A stretch of 64,000 nucleotides of DNA from the NCBI GenBank assembly GCA_038501625.1, contig JAZAYU010000180.1, positions 887,501-951,500 of the forward strand, written 5' to 3'. Shown here piece after piece: positions 48,801 through 55,121 of this stretch. The DNA comes from Corbicula japonica. Taxonomy: Eukaryota; Mollusca; Bivalvia; Venerida; Cyrenidae. Position numbers and translations under genes: made by a program. Within the stretch, counting starts at the first letter, position 1. The number at the start of each line of letters is the position of its first letter. The notes beneath the pieces were generated by a model. That model saw only the letters and a list, made by a program, of their open reading frames with translations. It ran no database searches and had not been told where the DNA came from.

Positions 48801-49271
48801 CAACCCCACAACAGGTTGATCGGATAGCCCTGATATACGTTACCATGACCGCATGATCTCGGTACCGGGTTAATTTTCTGATAACAGTACTGACTATATG
48901 TACGGGGAGACATTTTACGGCACAAATAGCGGTACTGTGAATTTCAAAATTGAATTTACTGTGAATCATAGAGATTGCTATAGCATTGTAGATACTTACT
49001 CTTATCAACTATAACATAAAGAAAAATTAGAAAACCGCTCCCAAAACACTTGAATTTTCGTTTACATAAACGATGTCATACAATTAATTTATCTTCCGCT
49101 TATTCTGCTTTTGTTTTCGTTTCGCAATGAAGTGTTTGCAGTATTTTCCGTAGTTGAAATATGAATTTTTATTTTCATTGCAGAAAGAAGCAGATTCAAA
49201 AGAAAGAACATTCAACCATTCAACTCTCCGTTAACACAGGTCTTCCAACAGATAAAAACGTAACTATGTAA
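17887..49271 (+). CDS. WSC-domain membrane protein, paralogue with truncated tail (possible decoy or young pseudogene)
   Basis: Exons are 17887-17953, 19124-19251, 19479-19626, 21126-21206, 48103-48202 and 49184-49271, predicting 203 residues. The signal peptide, all eight WSC cysteines, a half-length Ser/Thr stalk and the membrane helix stay in frame. In exon 6 the frame meets TAA at 49269-49271 after about 28 tail residues, and the tyrosine-rich part follows out of frame. Two readings fit: a tail-less receptor that competes with copy 1, or early loss of function. Against function are two Asp residues in the signal peptide core, a weakened exon 3 donor (GTAGTA against GTAAGT in copy 1) and a 26.9-kb intron 4. 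For function is an ectodomain without a single stop or frameshift. No transcript evidence is available here. Confidence 0.65.
18096..19092 (+). repeat. Minisatellite, 46-bp unit, ~21 copies, each with an IRF/ISRE-like site
   Basis: The array fills most of intron 1 of WSC gene 2. Each unit contains AAATGAAAGTGAAACTGACT and then TGCAAAGCACTAA. GAAAGTGAAACT fits the vertebrate IRF-element consensus GAAA(G/C)(T/C)GAAA(G/C)(T/C). By eye there are 20 perfect copies, one with GAAGGTGAAACT and a degenerate first unit at 18099. Units in the left half read CTAACAGAGAG, those in the right half CTAAGAGAGAG, and the last ones lose a C in CTCTAAA, so variants are clustered as expected from slippage. Confidence 0.9.
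19124..19251 (+). CDS. WSC gene 2 exon 2: N-terminal half of WSC domain
   Basis: It follows TTTCCAG, phase 1 to 0, and encodes QQPVGYLGCFRDDGGN and ELCKAGCNEH, ending YAGTQ. It is eight codons shorter than its partner, the gap falling in the variable loop after GNSL. Confidence 0.75.
19479..19626 (+). CDS. WSC gene 2 exon 3: C-terminal half of WSC domain
   Basis: It follows ATATCAG and encodes GQSCFCGSDI, AECDRICPNS, EICGG and WRISLYDSW. The donor is GTAGTAAT where copy 1 has GTAAGTAAT, a one-base loss that weakens the site. If unspliced, the frame adds only a few residues before a stop at about 19655. Confidence 0.7.
21126..21206 (+). CDS. WSC gene 2 exon 4: short Ser/Thr stalk
   Basis: It is 81 nt, phase 1 to 1, between TTTTAG and GTGAGTATTC (donor identical to copy 1). 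It encodes one stalk unit, ESTIKTTVNVTIIPSTQ and then ATRSSTLP, where copy 1 has two. Confidence 0.75.
21556..23087. mobile_element. Inverted-repeat element with ~27-bp ends, 1.5 kb
   Basis: The left end is TACACTCAACCAAAGTT followed by CTAATTGGTCA; the right end at 23060-23087 is its complement. It lies in intron 4 of WSC gene 2 and is absent from the same intron of copy 1. I see no transposase. A further element sits inside it at 22079-23053. Confidence 0.65.
22079..23053. mobile_element. Nested MITE-like element with TACTGTGGTATCATT ends
   Basis: The left end (ATACTGTGGTATCATTATA) and right end (complement, TGATACCACAGTGTA) are followed inward by TTCGCG-rich sequence. The same end family is seen at 37133-37337 and, degraded, at 26585-26650 and 41262-41340. 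Confidence 0.6.
23585..23945 (+). repeat. Subterminal palindromic repeats of the giant element
   Basis: Five occurrences of the near-palindrome CAGAAATTTCTG, mostly within CAGCAGAAATTTCTGCTGG-like context. Two are embedded in direct repeats of about 70 bp containing ATACAAGCTGGTGCAAAAAG. The right arm has the same set at 47520-47720, with two more at about 47840-47930. Such subterminal arrays commonly bind transposase in other families; that role is inferred. Confidence 0.6.
25350..26401 (-). pseudogene. Cys-rich spliced coding remnant in the left arm
   Basis: Minus-strand exons at 26401-26305, 26234-26177 and 25455-25350. The last two are intact and join in phase through GTAAAT and TTTTTTTCAG. 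They encode EHSAYCVIYNCGQKNSK, then ICRAYQPGCRDSGFIKT, ending GDPGTCTC and a stop. Six cysteines in about 50 residues suggest a secreted or extracellular C-terminus. The first exon has a frameshift relative to the right-arm copy, where the frame AKWSDSTNKMRKGKAEPT is open. So the gene is broken in each arm but at different places. The family is not recognised. It may be a captured host gene or the element's own. Confidence 0.5.
28386..28733. repeat. GC-rich mosaic of GCGGCCTAGCGGC motifs
   Basis: About 350 bp of markedly GC-rich sequence in an AT-rich spacer. CGGCCTAGCGGC recurs in the left third; its complement GCCGCTAGGCCGC and the phrase AACTTCACGCCG recur in the right two thirds. The block is therefore an imperfect inverted repeat that could fold. 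There is no protein-like reading. I cannot assign a class. Confidence 0.6.
29627..29815 (-). repeat. Degraded family B SINE copy
   Basis: CTCGGGGAGACTTTACGGCC, then CCACACTG, an A-box remnant (minus) GAGCTAGCTTATTAGG and GGATTACCCTGATAAACG. The block order is as in the intron 5 arrays. Confidence 0.5.
30393..30418 (+). repeat. (TAAG)n microsatellite
   Basis: Six uninterrupted AAGT units, directly upstream of the foldback element. Confidence 0.85.
30435..31543. mobile_element. Mutator-like foldback element, 1.1 kb, 9-bp target duplication
   Basis: Flanked by perfect TATAGAGGG at 30426-30434 and 31544-31552. The terminal inverted repeats, about 110 bp, begin GGCATAGTATAAAGTATGGA and consist of GGAGT-type short repeats (GGAGTGGAGTCTGGAGTCTG). 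A 9-bp duplication and long repetitive ends are the Mutator/foldback pattern. The interior has paired GATCCTGATCAG blocks (31068-31215) but no transposase, so it is non-autonomous. Confidence 0.8.
31741..31830 (+). repeat. TG-rich microsatellite, interrupted
   Basis: An impure (TG)n tract with GC and GA interruptions. Open frames on the opposite strand (Thr-His) are artefacts. Confidence 0.8.
32161..32380 (+). repeat. Interspersed repeat family C, copy in the giant element
   Basis: It shares TTTACACCAGT, GGCGAACATGG, ATTTTCAGATAAACAC, AACAATGGGCGGAACTGAA and TTTTGACAGGGAAT with 55385-55600 in order. Open frames here do not align between copies, so it is non-coding. Confidence 0.6.
33173..33717. 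mobile_element. Tc1/mariner-type relic with long inverted ends, 545 bp
   Basis: The ends read TACTGAGTGCCAATG and CATTGGTACTCGGTA-like complement, flanked by TA. The inverted similarity runs about 65 bp inward to GGAATATTTTTGATGTG(C/T)G. A transposase N-terminus fragment lies inside (33377-33616). It is deleted and non-autonomous. Confidence 0.75.
33377..33616 (+). pseudogene. Tc1-type transposase helix-turn-helix fragment
   Basis: The frame contains AFEVLGMIQGGMSRHEIARQ followed by HWSLSTI, which matches the first helix-turn-helix of Tc1 transposases (length-GMS-x-x-IA-x-x-S-x-S-T-I). It then runs out at the inverted repeat. No DDE catalytic domain is present, so the fragment is dead. Confidence 0.7.
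34660..34762 (+). repeat. TG/CG-alternating microsatellite
   Basis: A (GT)n tract with GC and AT interruptions, strictly alternating purine-pyrimidine. The apparent His/Thr open frames on the minus strand are artefacts. Confidence 0.85.
37133..37337. mobile_element. MITE, ~205 bp, TACTGT family
   Basis: The left end TTACTGTCAAATCATTTTAT and right end AAATGATACTACAGTA are imperfect complements, with TTCGCG/CGCGAA runs inside. Same end family as 22079-23053. Confidence 0.6.
39833..40310 (+). repeat. Mosaic of trinucleotide repeats (CAA, TAC/CTA, CTG)
   Basis: Runs of (CAA)n, (CTA)n, (CTG)n and (ACT)n alternate for about 480 bp just inside the right arm. Frames rich in Asn, Tyr and Thr are translations of the repeats only. 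Confidence 0.85.
41785..42641 (+). pseudogene. Cys-rich spliced coding remnant in the right arm
   Basis: Exon-like blocks at 41785-41868 (open, FAKWSDSTNKMRKGKAEPT, donor GTATTA), 41940-42000 (HSAYFTMYSCGEKNNK, where Cys has become Phe and the donor is lost) and 42549-42641 (CRAHPPGCRDSGFNKTEDIL, after a 7-nt loss that breaks the phase). Similar to the left-arm copy at about 80% by eye. Not functional as it stands. Confidence 0.5.
43039..43251 (+). pseudogene. LINE ORF1, C-terminal fragment
   Basis: It encodes DRERVRKAASSLRGKPFGIS, then QFPREIMETRGKLVPIMKKA and VDKLYIDKRLY. This is the pattern of the L1-type ORF1p C-terminal domain (DFP.E....R..L.P..K.AR..G..A.L..DKL.I). The N-terminal part is missing through 5' truncation at insertion. 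It ends at TAG 43249-43251, in the same frame as ORF2. Confidence 0.75.
43279..46671 (+). CDS. LINE ORF2: AP endonuclease and reverse transcriptase
   Basis: About 1130 residues, uninterrupted. The endonuclease runs from residue 2 (SWNVEGL), with catalytic Glu in ETW (about 32), GDTN (about 149) and a final SNH (257-259) where the family usually has SDH. Reverse transcriptase spans about 540-800, with NYRGISLISCFAKLF, AQFGF, FIDYRKAYD, LLQGEITSPIMFSL and the catalytic FADD (736-739). A CxxC-x9-H-x4-C knuckle begins at about 1059, as in the zinc-binding tails of several LINEs. No ATG precedes the endonuclease: the frame opens after the ORF1 stop TAG, and the first in-frame Met would remove the first catalytic motif. 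Translation is presumably by reinitiation or readthrough. The intact length suggests recent insertion. Confidence 0.9.
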   Translation: MSWNVEGLTVDKCSYDTFANLINTYDIVCLTETWTNSKSHIGFKGFSKPIHSYRKYRHRRAKRSSGGIIIYIKDGIRKGVKLIKNEVDCIVWLKLDKLFFHMEDDVYLAVVYIAPENSPIYNVYDFDIFQKLESDINYFSELGSVFVTGDTNSRIGRKTDFIANDRIIPGLADFSTDEYLPRETRDFTSNRFGDQLLDLCKATRLIAVNGRLYSDKNVGNFTCMTQNGQSVVDYLLTKQYCFDKIADFCIGGFNEYSNHAPVLFSLKINSIHRNMEYKEQTYIKWNSKYKHEFIIEITNGISELETKLNELVINNSSTDILVDIMAKYITARGNKYFEIAKKNTNCQFIFRDITRQKWYNQKCKEKHESYVKALYEFNLHSSPENRLNVLRTKRDYKYCCRKCKMLYKRDQGRKMNEMKRCRPRDFWKMFKNRSIDNNGENISLNEFFNHFKNLAANDDGPVNEEYNDFLNRSDRNINNSATFEQLDYPITSEEIRKACKRLGTDKACSADKIIYEYFKETIDVTCRSLEMLFNYILDKGEFPRTWSTCVIIPVFKKGDNSDPNNYRGISLISCFAKLFTTIINTRLKVWAESNDIITDAQFGFKANYSTVDAIFILQSLIEKQFLDKKKLFCCFIDYRKAYDLIDRGALWNKLLNMGIDCKVLKILRSMYEEVKMCVKHLGTISDVFNSNIGLLQGEITSPIMFSLFLNDIETYLQENLDSGITIDQLSIYLLLFADDAVLISETREGLQNLLNSLEQYCKKWNLHVNIVKTKIVVFRKGGTLSRNLRFTFEGQDIEIVNTFNYLGIVLSSGGSFNQATATLAGKGLRAMNSLLNITRNLIIPANIMLSLFDSYVLSILNYGCEVCGFLTADNIEKVHRKFCKWLLHVKTSTNTLALYSELGRFPLYIGRYKRIVKFWLKSYSLKHNNCILSTILRVQRNICNTNVSNWSLKVKDLLHISGFADVWLYPESVDLKIFIPIFERRLRDVYITKWRNGVELCSSLSLYKELKTAFVMSQYLLIMDNIQLRNLIAKIRLSSHNLLIETGRHTNIERNQRKCIYCDKNDIEDEFHFILICPKYSSLRSIYIHRYFTERPNMHKFLELLNSTSRKTLNSLAIYCKKAFNKRNLN
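48103..48202 (+). CDS. WSC gene 2 exon 5: transmembrane segment
   Basis: It encodes TDVNLLAVYIAFPVTIILVL and IVSGLIICIIR, aligned with exon 5 of copy 1 over all 100 nt. Phase 1 to 2, donor GTAAGT. It lies 26.9 kb from exon 4. Confidence 0.75.
48450..48935 (-). repeat. Two family B SINE copies in intron 5 of WSC gene 2
   Basis: Same A-box, B-box and GTACGGGGAGAC blocks as at 12150-12995, two units instead of three. They sit at the same place in the intron, so the array predates the duplication and has since changed copy number. Confidence 0.7.
49184..49271 (+). CDS. WSC gene 2 exon 6: shortened tail with premature stop
   Basis: It follows TTGCAG, phase 2, and encodes KKQIQKKEHSTIQLSVN and then TGLPTDKNVTM before TAA. 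The retained 28 residues are basic next to the membrane and contain no tyrosine. Confidence 0.65.
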
Positions 49272-49790
49272 TGAACGCGATGAAATGCCGTTGGAAAACT
49301 CGGCTAACGTAATTCACATTGGAAGGAAAAAAGCGAAAGCGACTATTGACCGGGATATTACTCCTTTGGAAAACTCGGCTAATGTAATTCAAACTGGAAG
49401 CAGAAAAGAAAATTCGACAATTGACGAAAGCGATAATAACTATAACACCATCGCCCAGTGGAGAGAATTAAATATGCACACAGATATATCCGTGAATGCC
49501 AATGAATATGGACATTTAAACGTCCGACCTACCGCTTTTCACGATCCTACATATTCGCACACGACCGGTTTCCAAGACTCCAATGATTACACATACTCAC
49601 ATATAAACCAATCTGCAACACAACTAAGTTACGTGGATCATGACACATAAAGCACGTGACTGGAGAAACAGGAAAACACAGACCTGCTACAAAGAATGAG
49701 GATATAGATGACACTTACAACACACTCGGTATAAATGGAAAGGCACAGACCTTGCCTGAAAAAAGAAACAACGTCTAAGATTTGAATGAA
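49272..49790 (+). pseudogene. Out-of-frame remnant of the tyrosine-rich tail
   Basis: 49285-49650 still reads the copy 1 tail (ENSANVIHIGRKK, YNTIAQWREL, YGHLNV, TYSHTT) without stops but is shifted by one base from the exon frame. It ends at TAA 49648-49650, where copy 1 has TAT. A further stretch to about 49790 (DDTYNTLG region) is in yet another frame. The open 121-codon stretch suggests the break is recent. Confidence 0.75.
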
Positions 49791-49947
49791 CAAAAGTCTT
49801 GTCCGGTATATAATATCTTTTAAACGATTATAATCCAAAAATGCCATTTTCAACACATTTGTATATCGATAGTACTGGCTTAAATTCTAAAATTCTTTAT
49901 CACTGAATGCATATAAATGTCCTCTTTCCAACGATACCAAATTTATG

Positions 49948-50023
49948 AAAAAAGTAATATATGCATATAAGGAATCGCCACACTCACAAAACAGCCTCCC
50001 CACGCAGCGAAAAAGAAAAGAGG

Positions 50024-50073
<50 letters not shown>

Positions 50074-50300
50074 CAGGTTTGTTATACATGTAAGTATAAT
50101 GTGGTATATAAGAGTGTTTGGGTGAATGGGGAGGGGTGTGAGAAATGACTGTGAAATACAATCCCAGAATGATGAAACGATAACAGTATTGATTGAAAGT
50201 ACGGGGAGACGATTTAAGACCGCCACACAGCACAGACAAAACTACAGTGATTATTAAAAAGTAATATATGCATATCAGGAATCGCCACACTCACAAAGTG
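49948..50300 (-). repeat. Repeat A 3' ends (two, minus) around a (GA)n tract
   Basis: ATATGCATATAAGGAATCGCC followed by CAGCCTCCCCACGCAGCG at 49960-50010, and ATATGCATATCAGGAATCGCC at 50264-50285. A (GA)n microsatellite occupies 50021-50073. A family B block (TACGGGGAGACG) lies at 50200. Confidence 0.65.
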
Positions 50301-51474
50301 TGCAATAAAAACTATAAAAATGTTGAAGTTTTTGTAGTCCCTACAAGGAACCGCTTGCTTGTTCGAAAAACATCTACATGTGTGTCATGAACCGGACATA
50401 TTCAAAAGGGATCCAAAACACCATTTCTTCTTTACATATTTTGAATAATTTATACTCTTGTTTCTGTTGTTGTTGTTTTTGTTGGGCTTACACCTTTCGC
50501 CATTGCACTGTTGAAAAATATTCAAAATGTCTCTAACGGCAAAATGCAGTTCAATAGCACTTTGCAAATAATCAATGTTATTGTATTTTTTTACATACGT
50601 TAAATAGTGTTAGAACAGTAAAGAATAATAGCTACATGTAGACCTAAAAGTTCCTTAAAATTCTATATAGATCCAAACTTTAAAGTTATTCCACATCAAA
50701 CAACAATTTAAAGTGCATTTTGCTGTTATAATAAACGTTTGAAAATATTTTTTATCGATGAAAGTGCCATGACGAGTGCAGAAGGACCTGAATTGACCAG
50801 AGGGTCAAATGCAAAAGCGACATTTCATTATAGGGAAATAAAACCAAAACAACCAAAACACCGAAGTTGTATGAATAAATCAATAACAATAAAATTCAAC
50901 AGTTTATAATATACCGTGTGTCGTTTGTATACCTCAGCCACATTTGCAATTAACAATATTAACGTATTCAGAAAGTGACTTCATTGTAGAGTTACATAAC
51001 TGTTACTGTTACAGCCCAATACAATTTTGTCTGAAAATTATCGTTGTTATATTTATTTAATGTAATGAAAGACGTACAATGCGGTCTGGTGTTTATTCAG
51101 CCTGCCAAGGGCATGCAAAATACTGATAGATAGAATACAAAATTACTGATTTTGATAGAAGAGAACGTGCGACATAACAAGTAGTGCTAAGTTAATTCAG
51201 CAATGGTATATTTTTGTTCGTGTTTGTTTGTCATGTATGTTTGCATCACGGGAACCTGAGTTTCTTTTAAATGCTCCACCAGCTAAATTCCCGTGTGAAC
51301 GCTGTTGCTGGAAAATTATTGTAACTTAGTGGTTGGGGTAAGATTGAGTTGCATTACTGGTGTTATTTTATAAATATTAATTGGGGAAATCGTGATGTAT
51401 GTAGTTTTGGATATCTTAATAGCAAATTCAGGTTCCTGTGTTTGCATTCAATGATAATTCACATCTGTATATTT
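50301..51474. other. Region without recognisable gene
   Basis: AT-rich 3' flank of WSC gene 2. I see no exon or structured repeat. Confidence 0.45.
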
Positions 51475-52290
51475 CGTGTTTCATTACATTTCATTCAAAA
51501 AGTGAGTATGAATTTCATAAAAAATTACATACAAAACAACAGCATCCCGAAACAGCCAAACACTAAAGAGAAAGAGAGAGCATACGTTTTTTGTTCGATC
51601 AATTTGTAAATAACAAATACGAGAAGCCGTGGGAATGCACCTTGGAACGGCTAGTGACGACATTATTTGCTACTGGTAGTATAAGATACATCAGTTTCTT
51701 AGTAAGATGCACCAATCCCACATTTGCACAATCAACATGACACGAGACGAAACAAAACAACATTAACAAATCTCTTCCAAAAGTCTGTGCTTAAGATTAT
51801 AAAACTAAGATTTAAAACCAGTCTCAAATCTAAAGCAAATGATTGGCTGAAATAGAGACACATTTTATATCTTGAGGCCTGAAATCTCCTTACTAATAGC
51901 ATTTTCGTAAAGGTTCAGCTTTGATTAAAACGGTCAGTCGGAGAATATTTTGAAGCACATGACCAGAGCAAGACTTCAATTGACGAAAAAGTAAACCAGC
52001 GTGGATACAAATTATGTTTACATTGACAAAGACAGAACAAATGAAAACGTTTCAATATTTTTTTTATTTACAAAACAATGAACTGATATTATTTAAAAAA
52101 GATATACATTTTGACAATTTGATGTAACTTTGAAAATACAACAACAACAACAGCAATGTGCTTATAAAAATCTGAGATTAAAACGCGAGTGAAAATATGG
52201 AAAGGTGTTAATGTTTGGTTTACGGATTATAAAACAAATTAAATCAGACTAAACATGATATGACCATGATACCAGACGAACTGATCTTAT

Positions 52291-52548
52291 AATTGGGGCA
52301 CGTCACGGGAAAAGGTACCTTCGGACAATTGACGTCAATCTTTGAAAAACGTCATAAAGTTGAGCAGTTGACATTATTTATTATGCATTTCGCGGTAATA
52401 ATACAATTTTATTGTCAAAATGTGTAACAAAATCACATTTTAGTTATAAGAAATTGATTTATAGTTGTAAGTTCTTTCTAAATTTATTAAAAACTAAAAT
52501 ATCACTAAAATTGACCAAAGGTACCTTTTCCCGTGACGAGCCCAAATT
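52291..52548. mobile_element. MITE, 258 bp, ~32-bp inverted ends
   Basis: The left end reads AATTGGGGCACGTCACGGG and then AAAAGGTACCTT; the right end is its complement with three differences. The flanking target duplication is not resolved in AT-rich sequence. It has no coding capacity. Confidence 0.7.
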
Positions 52549-52629
52549 ATTATTATTATGAAACAAGTTACAATTACAATGTACAAAGTGTGGATCATTT
52601 TATGGCTAATTTGCTAGTTTTAATTAAGG

Positions 52630-52778
52630 AATGATTCTTATTTTGGTGCGGTTCATGCAGATTGGACGTGCACGCGAGAGCTGGCAAATCCATAAAGCGC
52701 GCTAGCGCTTTATGGTAAATTTGCCAGCTCTCGCGTGCACGTCCAATCTGCATGAACCGCACCAAAATAAGAATCATT
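52630..52778. repeat. Near-perfect 149-bp hairpin
   Basis: The outer 60 bp of the arms (from AATGATTCTTATTTTGGTGC to GAGAGCTGGCAAAT) are perfectly complementary. A 3-nt bulge, an 11-bp inner stem (CCATAAAGCGC) and a 4-nt loop GCTA follow. The right arm ends GAATCATT at 52778. There is no transposase and no clear target duplication. Confidence 0.9.
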
Positions 52779-53875
52779 ACTTATATTTACATTTTATTCA
52801 TTTTTTTCTTTAAATAAACTTAAGTCGAACGCTTTCAAAAATTAGTATTAAGTGAAAAGGGTGAGTAATACGTGGGAGTTTTCAATAGTAACAGCCATGA
52901 CGTTACTGACGTCATTACGGGTCATGCGGTTCATGCAAAATGAACCGAATTTTTTTAAACGAAGAAATCAATAGGAATGTAAATATTAAATAATACGTAC
53001 AATTCATGTGTAGTAATATAAGAAGGTTGCATTACGTTTTCAGAAATAATAAACATGTTTATACCTATAAATTCACTATTTTCTAAATACATGTATTGTA
53101 ATTACTGTAAAACAGTAACAAGTTAAGCTTCAATAAAAGTTTAATGTATTTCTATCGCATACACCACAGGTCAGATTGTCTATGTAGAAATCGTTCATTA
53201 TGTTTTCACGTCTAGTTGCACACGCTATTGCCATCACCATGTCACAAGCGATTTTTGTTTTGTTATTTTTGTTATCTATGCATCGTATACTTTTATTCCA
53301 TGTATTTTCTGATGTGATCTTCTATGTTCTGTTATTAAGAAAATGTCCATAATTCTAAAAATGTTGCTTAAATGGTAAACATTATCATAAAAATATCCGG
53401 CTAATATTTAATAACAAATTTGAACTTTAAGATGTTTGCATGCTTTCACATTCCGTCCTGCACAGAGCTAGTGCTGCCACCTGCAGCAAATGTCGACATT
53501 CCCGTTCTCGCCCGTGGAATCTGGAACGAACTGTCGTACTACAAAAAGAAAAAGAAAAATTCAAAAACACAGATGATTTACATGTATGTTCGATTTCGAA
53601 CAAATTTGAAATGTCATTGAGTTTCATGCAAATTAAAGAGAAAATATATTTTTGCATCAGGTAATATTTATATTAATTTACACTACAAAGAACTTACTTG
53701 CCATATTTTAATTTGTTTTTCTGTTTCATGTTTGCTTGTGACTTTTTGTAAATACTTTTCTTGTATATTTTTATAAAATCTTTAATGTTTGTCAGACCGG
53801 TTTTCAAATGTTGGTAGTATACGGTCAAGTTATTCTGAGAAAATATAACAAACTGAATTATTTCACGAAGACAAT

Positions 53876-54140
53876 GTGAACATGTGTTTGTTCATATGAG
53901 AACCTGTTGGGGCAAGTGCAAGGTTGGTGCACCCTAGAACCTGGTTAAAAACCCCAAGGGCAAATTGTTTTGCCAATGCCTGTTCCAAGGCGGCAACCCC
54001 TCGGGTTCTCATTTTCTTTAATTGTTTGTTGCGTCAATTTTATAATTGATCATTGTATAACCATGTTCTCTTCACCTCTCTACTTTTGGCTGTATTGGAA
54101 GGCCGTATCTACTGGATGTGGCCATTCCTAGTATGCATGT
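53876..54140 (+). repeat. Repeat A copy, diverged
   Basis: GAGAACCTGTTGGGGCAAGT, GGTTGGTGCACCCTAGAACC, TTTTGCCAATGCCTGTTCCAAGG and a final GGCCATTCCTAGTATGCAT. Lacks the left 250 bp of the long copies. Confidence 0.7.
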
Positions 54141-54994
54141 TTTTAGAACAAAGGACGGGTTTGAATGAGCATTAAGTGAATATGCTAAAAGTGTAATGGA
54201 GAAGTGTAATGTCTTAAAATCAAACAAAACGTTCAATTTAAAACTTAATGAATATCTTAATAATATGTCTACCGACTATGCACTCGTACGTACCACGTTT
54301 TCGCTTCTAGACGACCTTGACAGCATAGATTTCCAAGTCAGGTATTTACCGTCCTCTGACGTACCCACTCCTGGAATGCATTCATAAAATATTACCAGAT
54401 GTTTAATAAAAGAAACTCGACAGTTTCAGGAGAGCTGAAGACTGTCATTTCAAAGCGATCAATCAATGAGTAAGTCCAGAAGGAACAAGTTTTCATTGCA
54501 AAGACATTCTGAATGTGAGCAAAGAACTGAAAAGATTTGAATAGTCGGTTCTTTAGTTGCTGAGATATGTCAGTTCAATGCTTATCCCATTGTAGTATGC
54601 TGGTGACCATTTTGAGTTTACCAGAGACATAATCAGTTTATAAGCAAACGTCACTCTTTTCATTGAGAATTTGTACTACGGAAATAAACTTTCACATTTA
54701 TAATACTTTTCCAACATTATTACATAATAAATTAATATTATGTCGGTATGTTTCTAATTAAGCATTCATATTAGGGGACAAGAATTGATGATGTCACTGG
54801 TCATCATTAAAAATGGCTGCCTAAAGTAGCATAAAATCAGCAACTTCAGACAGTCACAGTTTTGCCATTTTGGTCCAATTTTCAAAATTCTTTCACTTAT
54901 GTGCAGAAAATTTGTTGAACTTGATAATCATGTGAATATTTTTTTGTAAATAAATTTATCATTTTCGCGGTATGTACTGTTACATGACGATACG
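54141..54994. other. Region without recognisable gene
   Basis: A 63-codon frame at 54196-54387 has no recognisable domain. A TGTCACTGGTCATCATTAAA/ATGGCTGC block (about 54793-54822) is similar to 57493-57515, so part of this is an old local duplication. Confidence 0.4.
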
Positions 54995-55000
54995 TTTATT
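54995..55000 (-). terminator. Candidate polyadenylation signal, EGF/SEA receptor gene
   Basis: AATAAA on the minus strand about 28 nt after the stop codon. A second AATAAA (55023-55028) overlaps the stop itself. Confidence 0.5.
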
Positions 55001-55027
55001 ACAAACACACGAGACTGTTTTCTTTAT

Positions 55028-55121
55028 TCAAGAGTTATACGTACTTCGTAGCCACTGGCCAATGGAAGAGTAGTCCGAATAATTAGATTGTCCTTTTCCA
55101 ATGTCTGCGTATTCCGAAGAT
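55028..55121 (-). CDS. EGF/SEA receptor last exon: cytoplasmic tail
   Basis: It follows TTCACTTCAG, phase 2, and ends TGA at 55028-55030. Tail residues are [20 protein letters not shown], then [16 protein letters not shown] and SDYSSI each fit the ITIM pattern (S/I/V/L)xYxx(I/V/L), and together fit Yxx(I)-x9-Yxx(I). Confidence 0.8.

Larger units (their letters stand above)
17704..52015 (+). repeat. Segmental duplication, copy 2 (contains WSC gene 2)
   Basis: Partner of 5565-15015. Exon order, phase, intron 5 SINE array and 3' flank are retained. Insertions specific to this copy are the 46-bp minisatellite (18096-19092), the inverted-repeat element at 21556-23087, the 24.5-kb element at 23441-47993 and the repeat A fragments near 49948-50300. 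Confidence 0.85.

Noticed and set aside
52291..52548. MITE and the neighbouring hairpin as one element
   Set aside because: Their arms are unrelated and each closes on itself, so they are separate.
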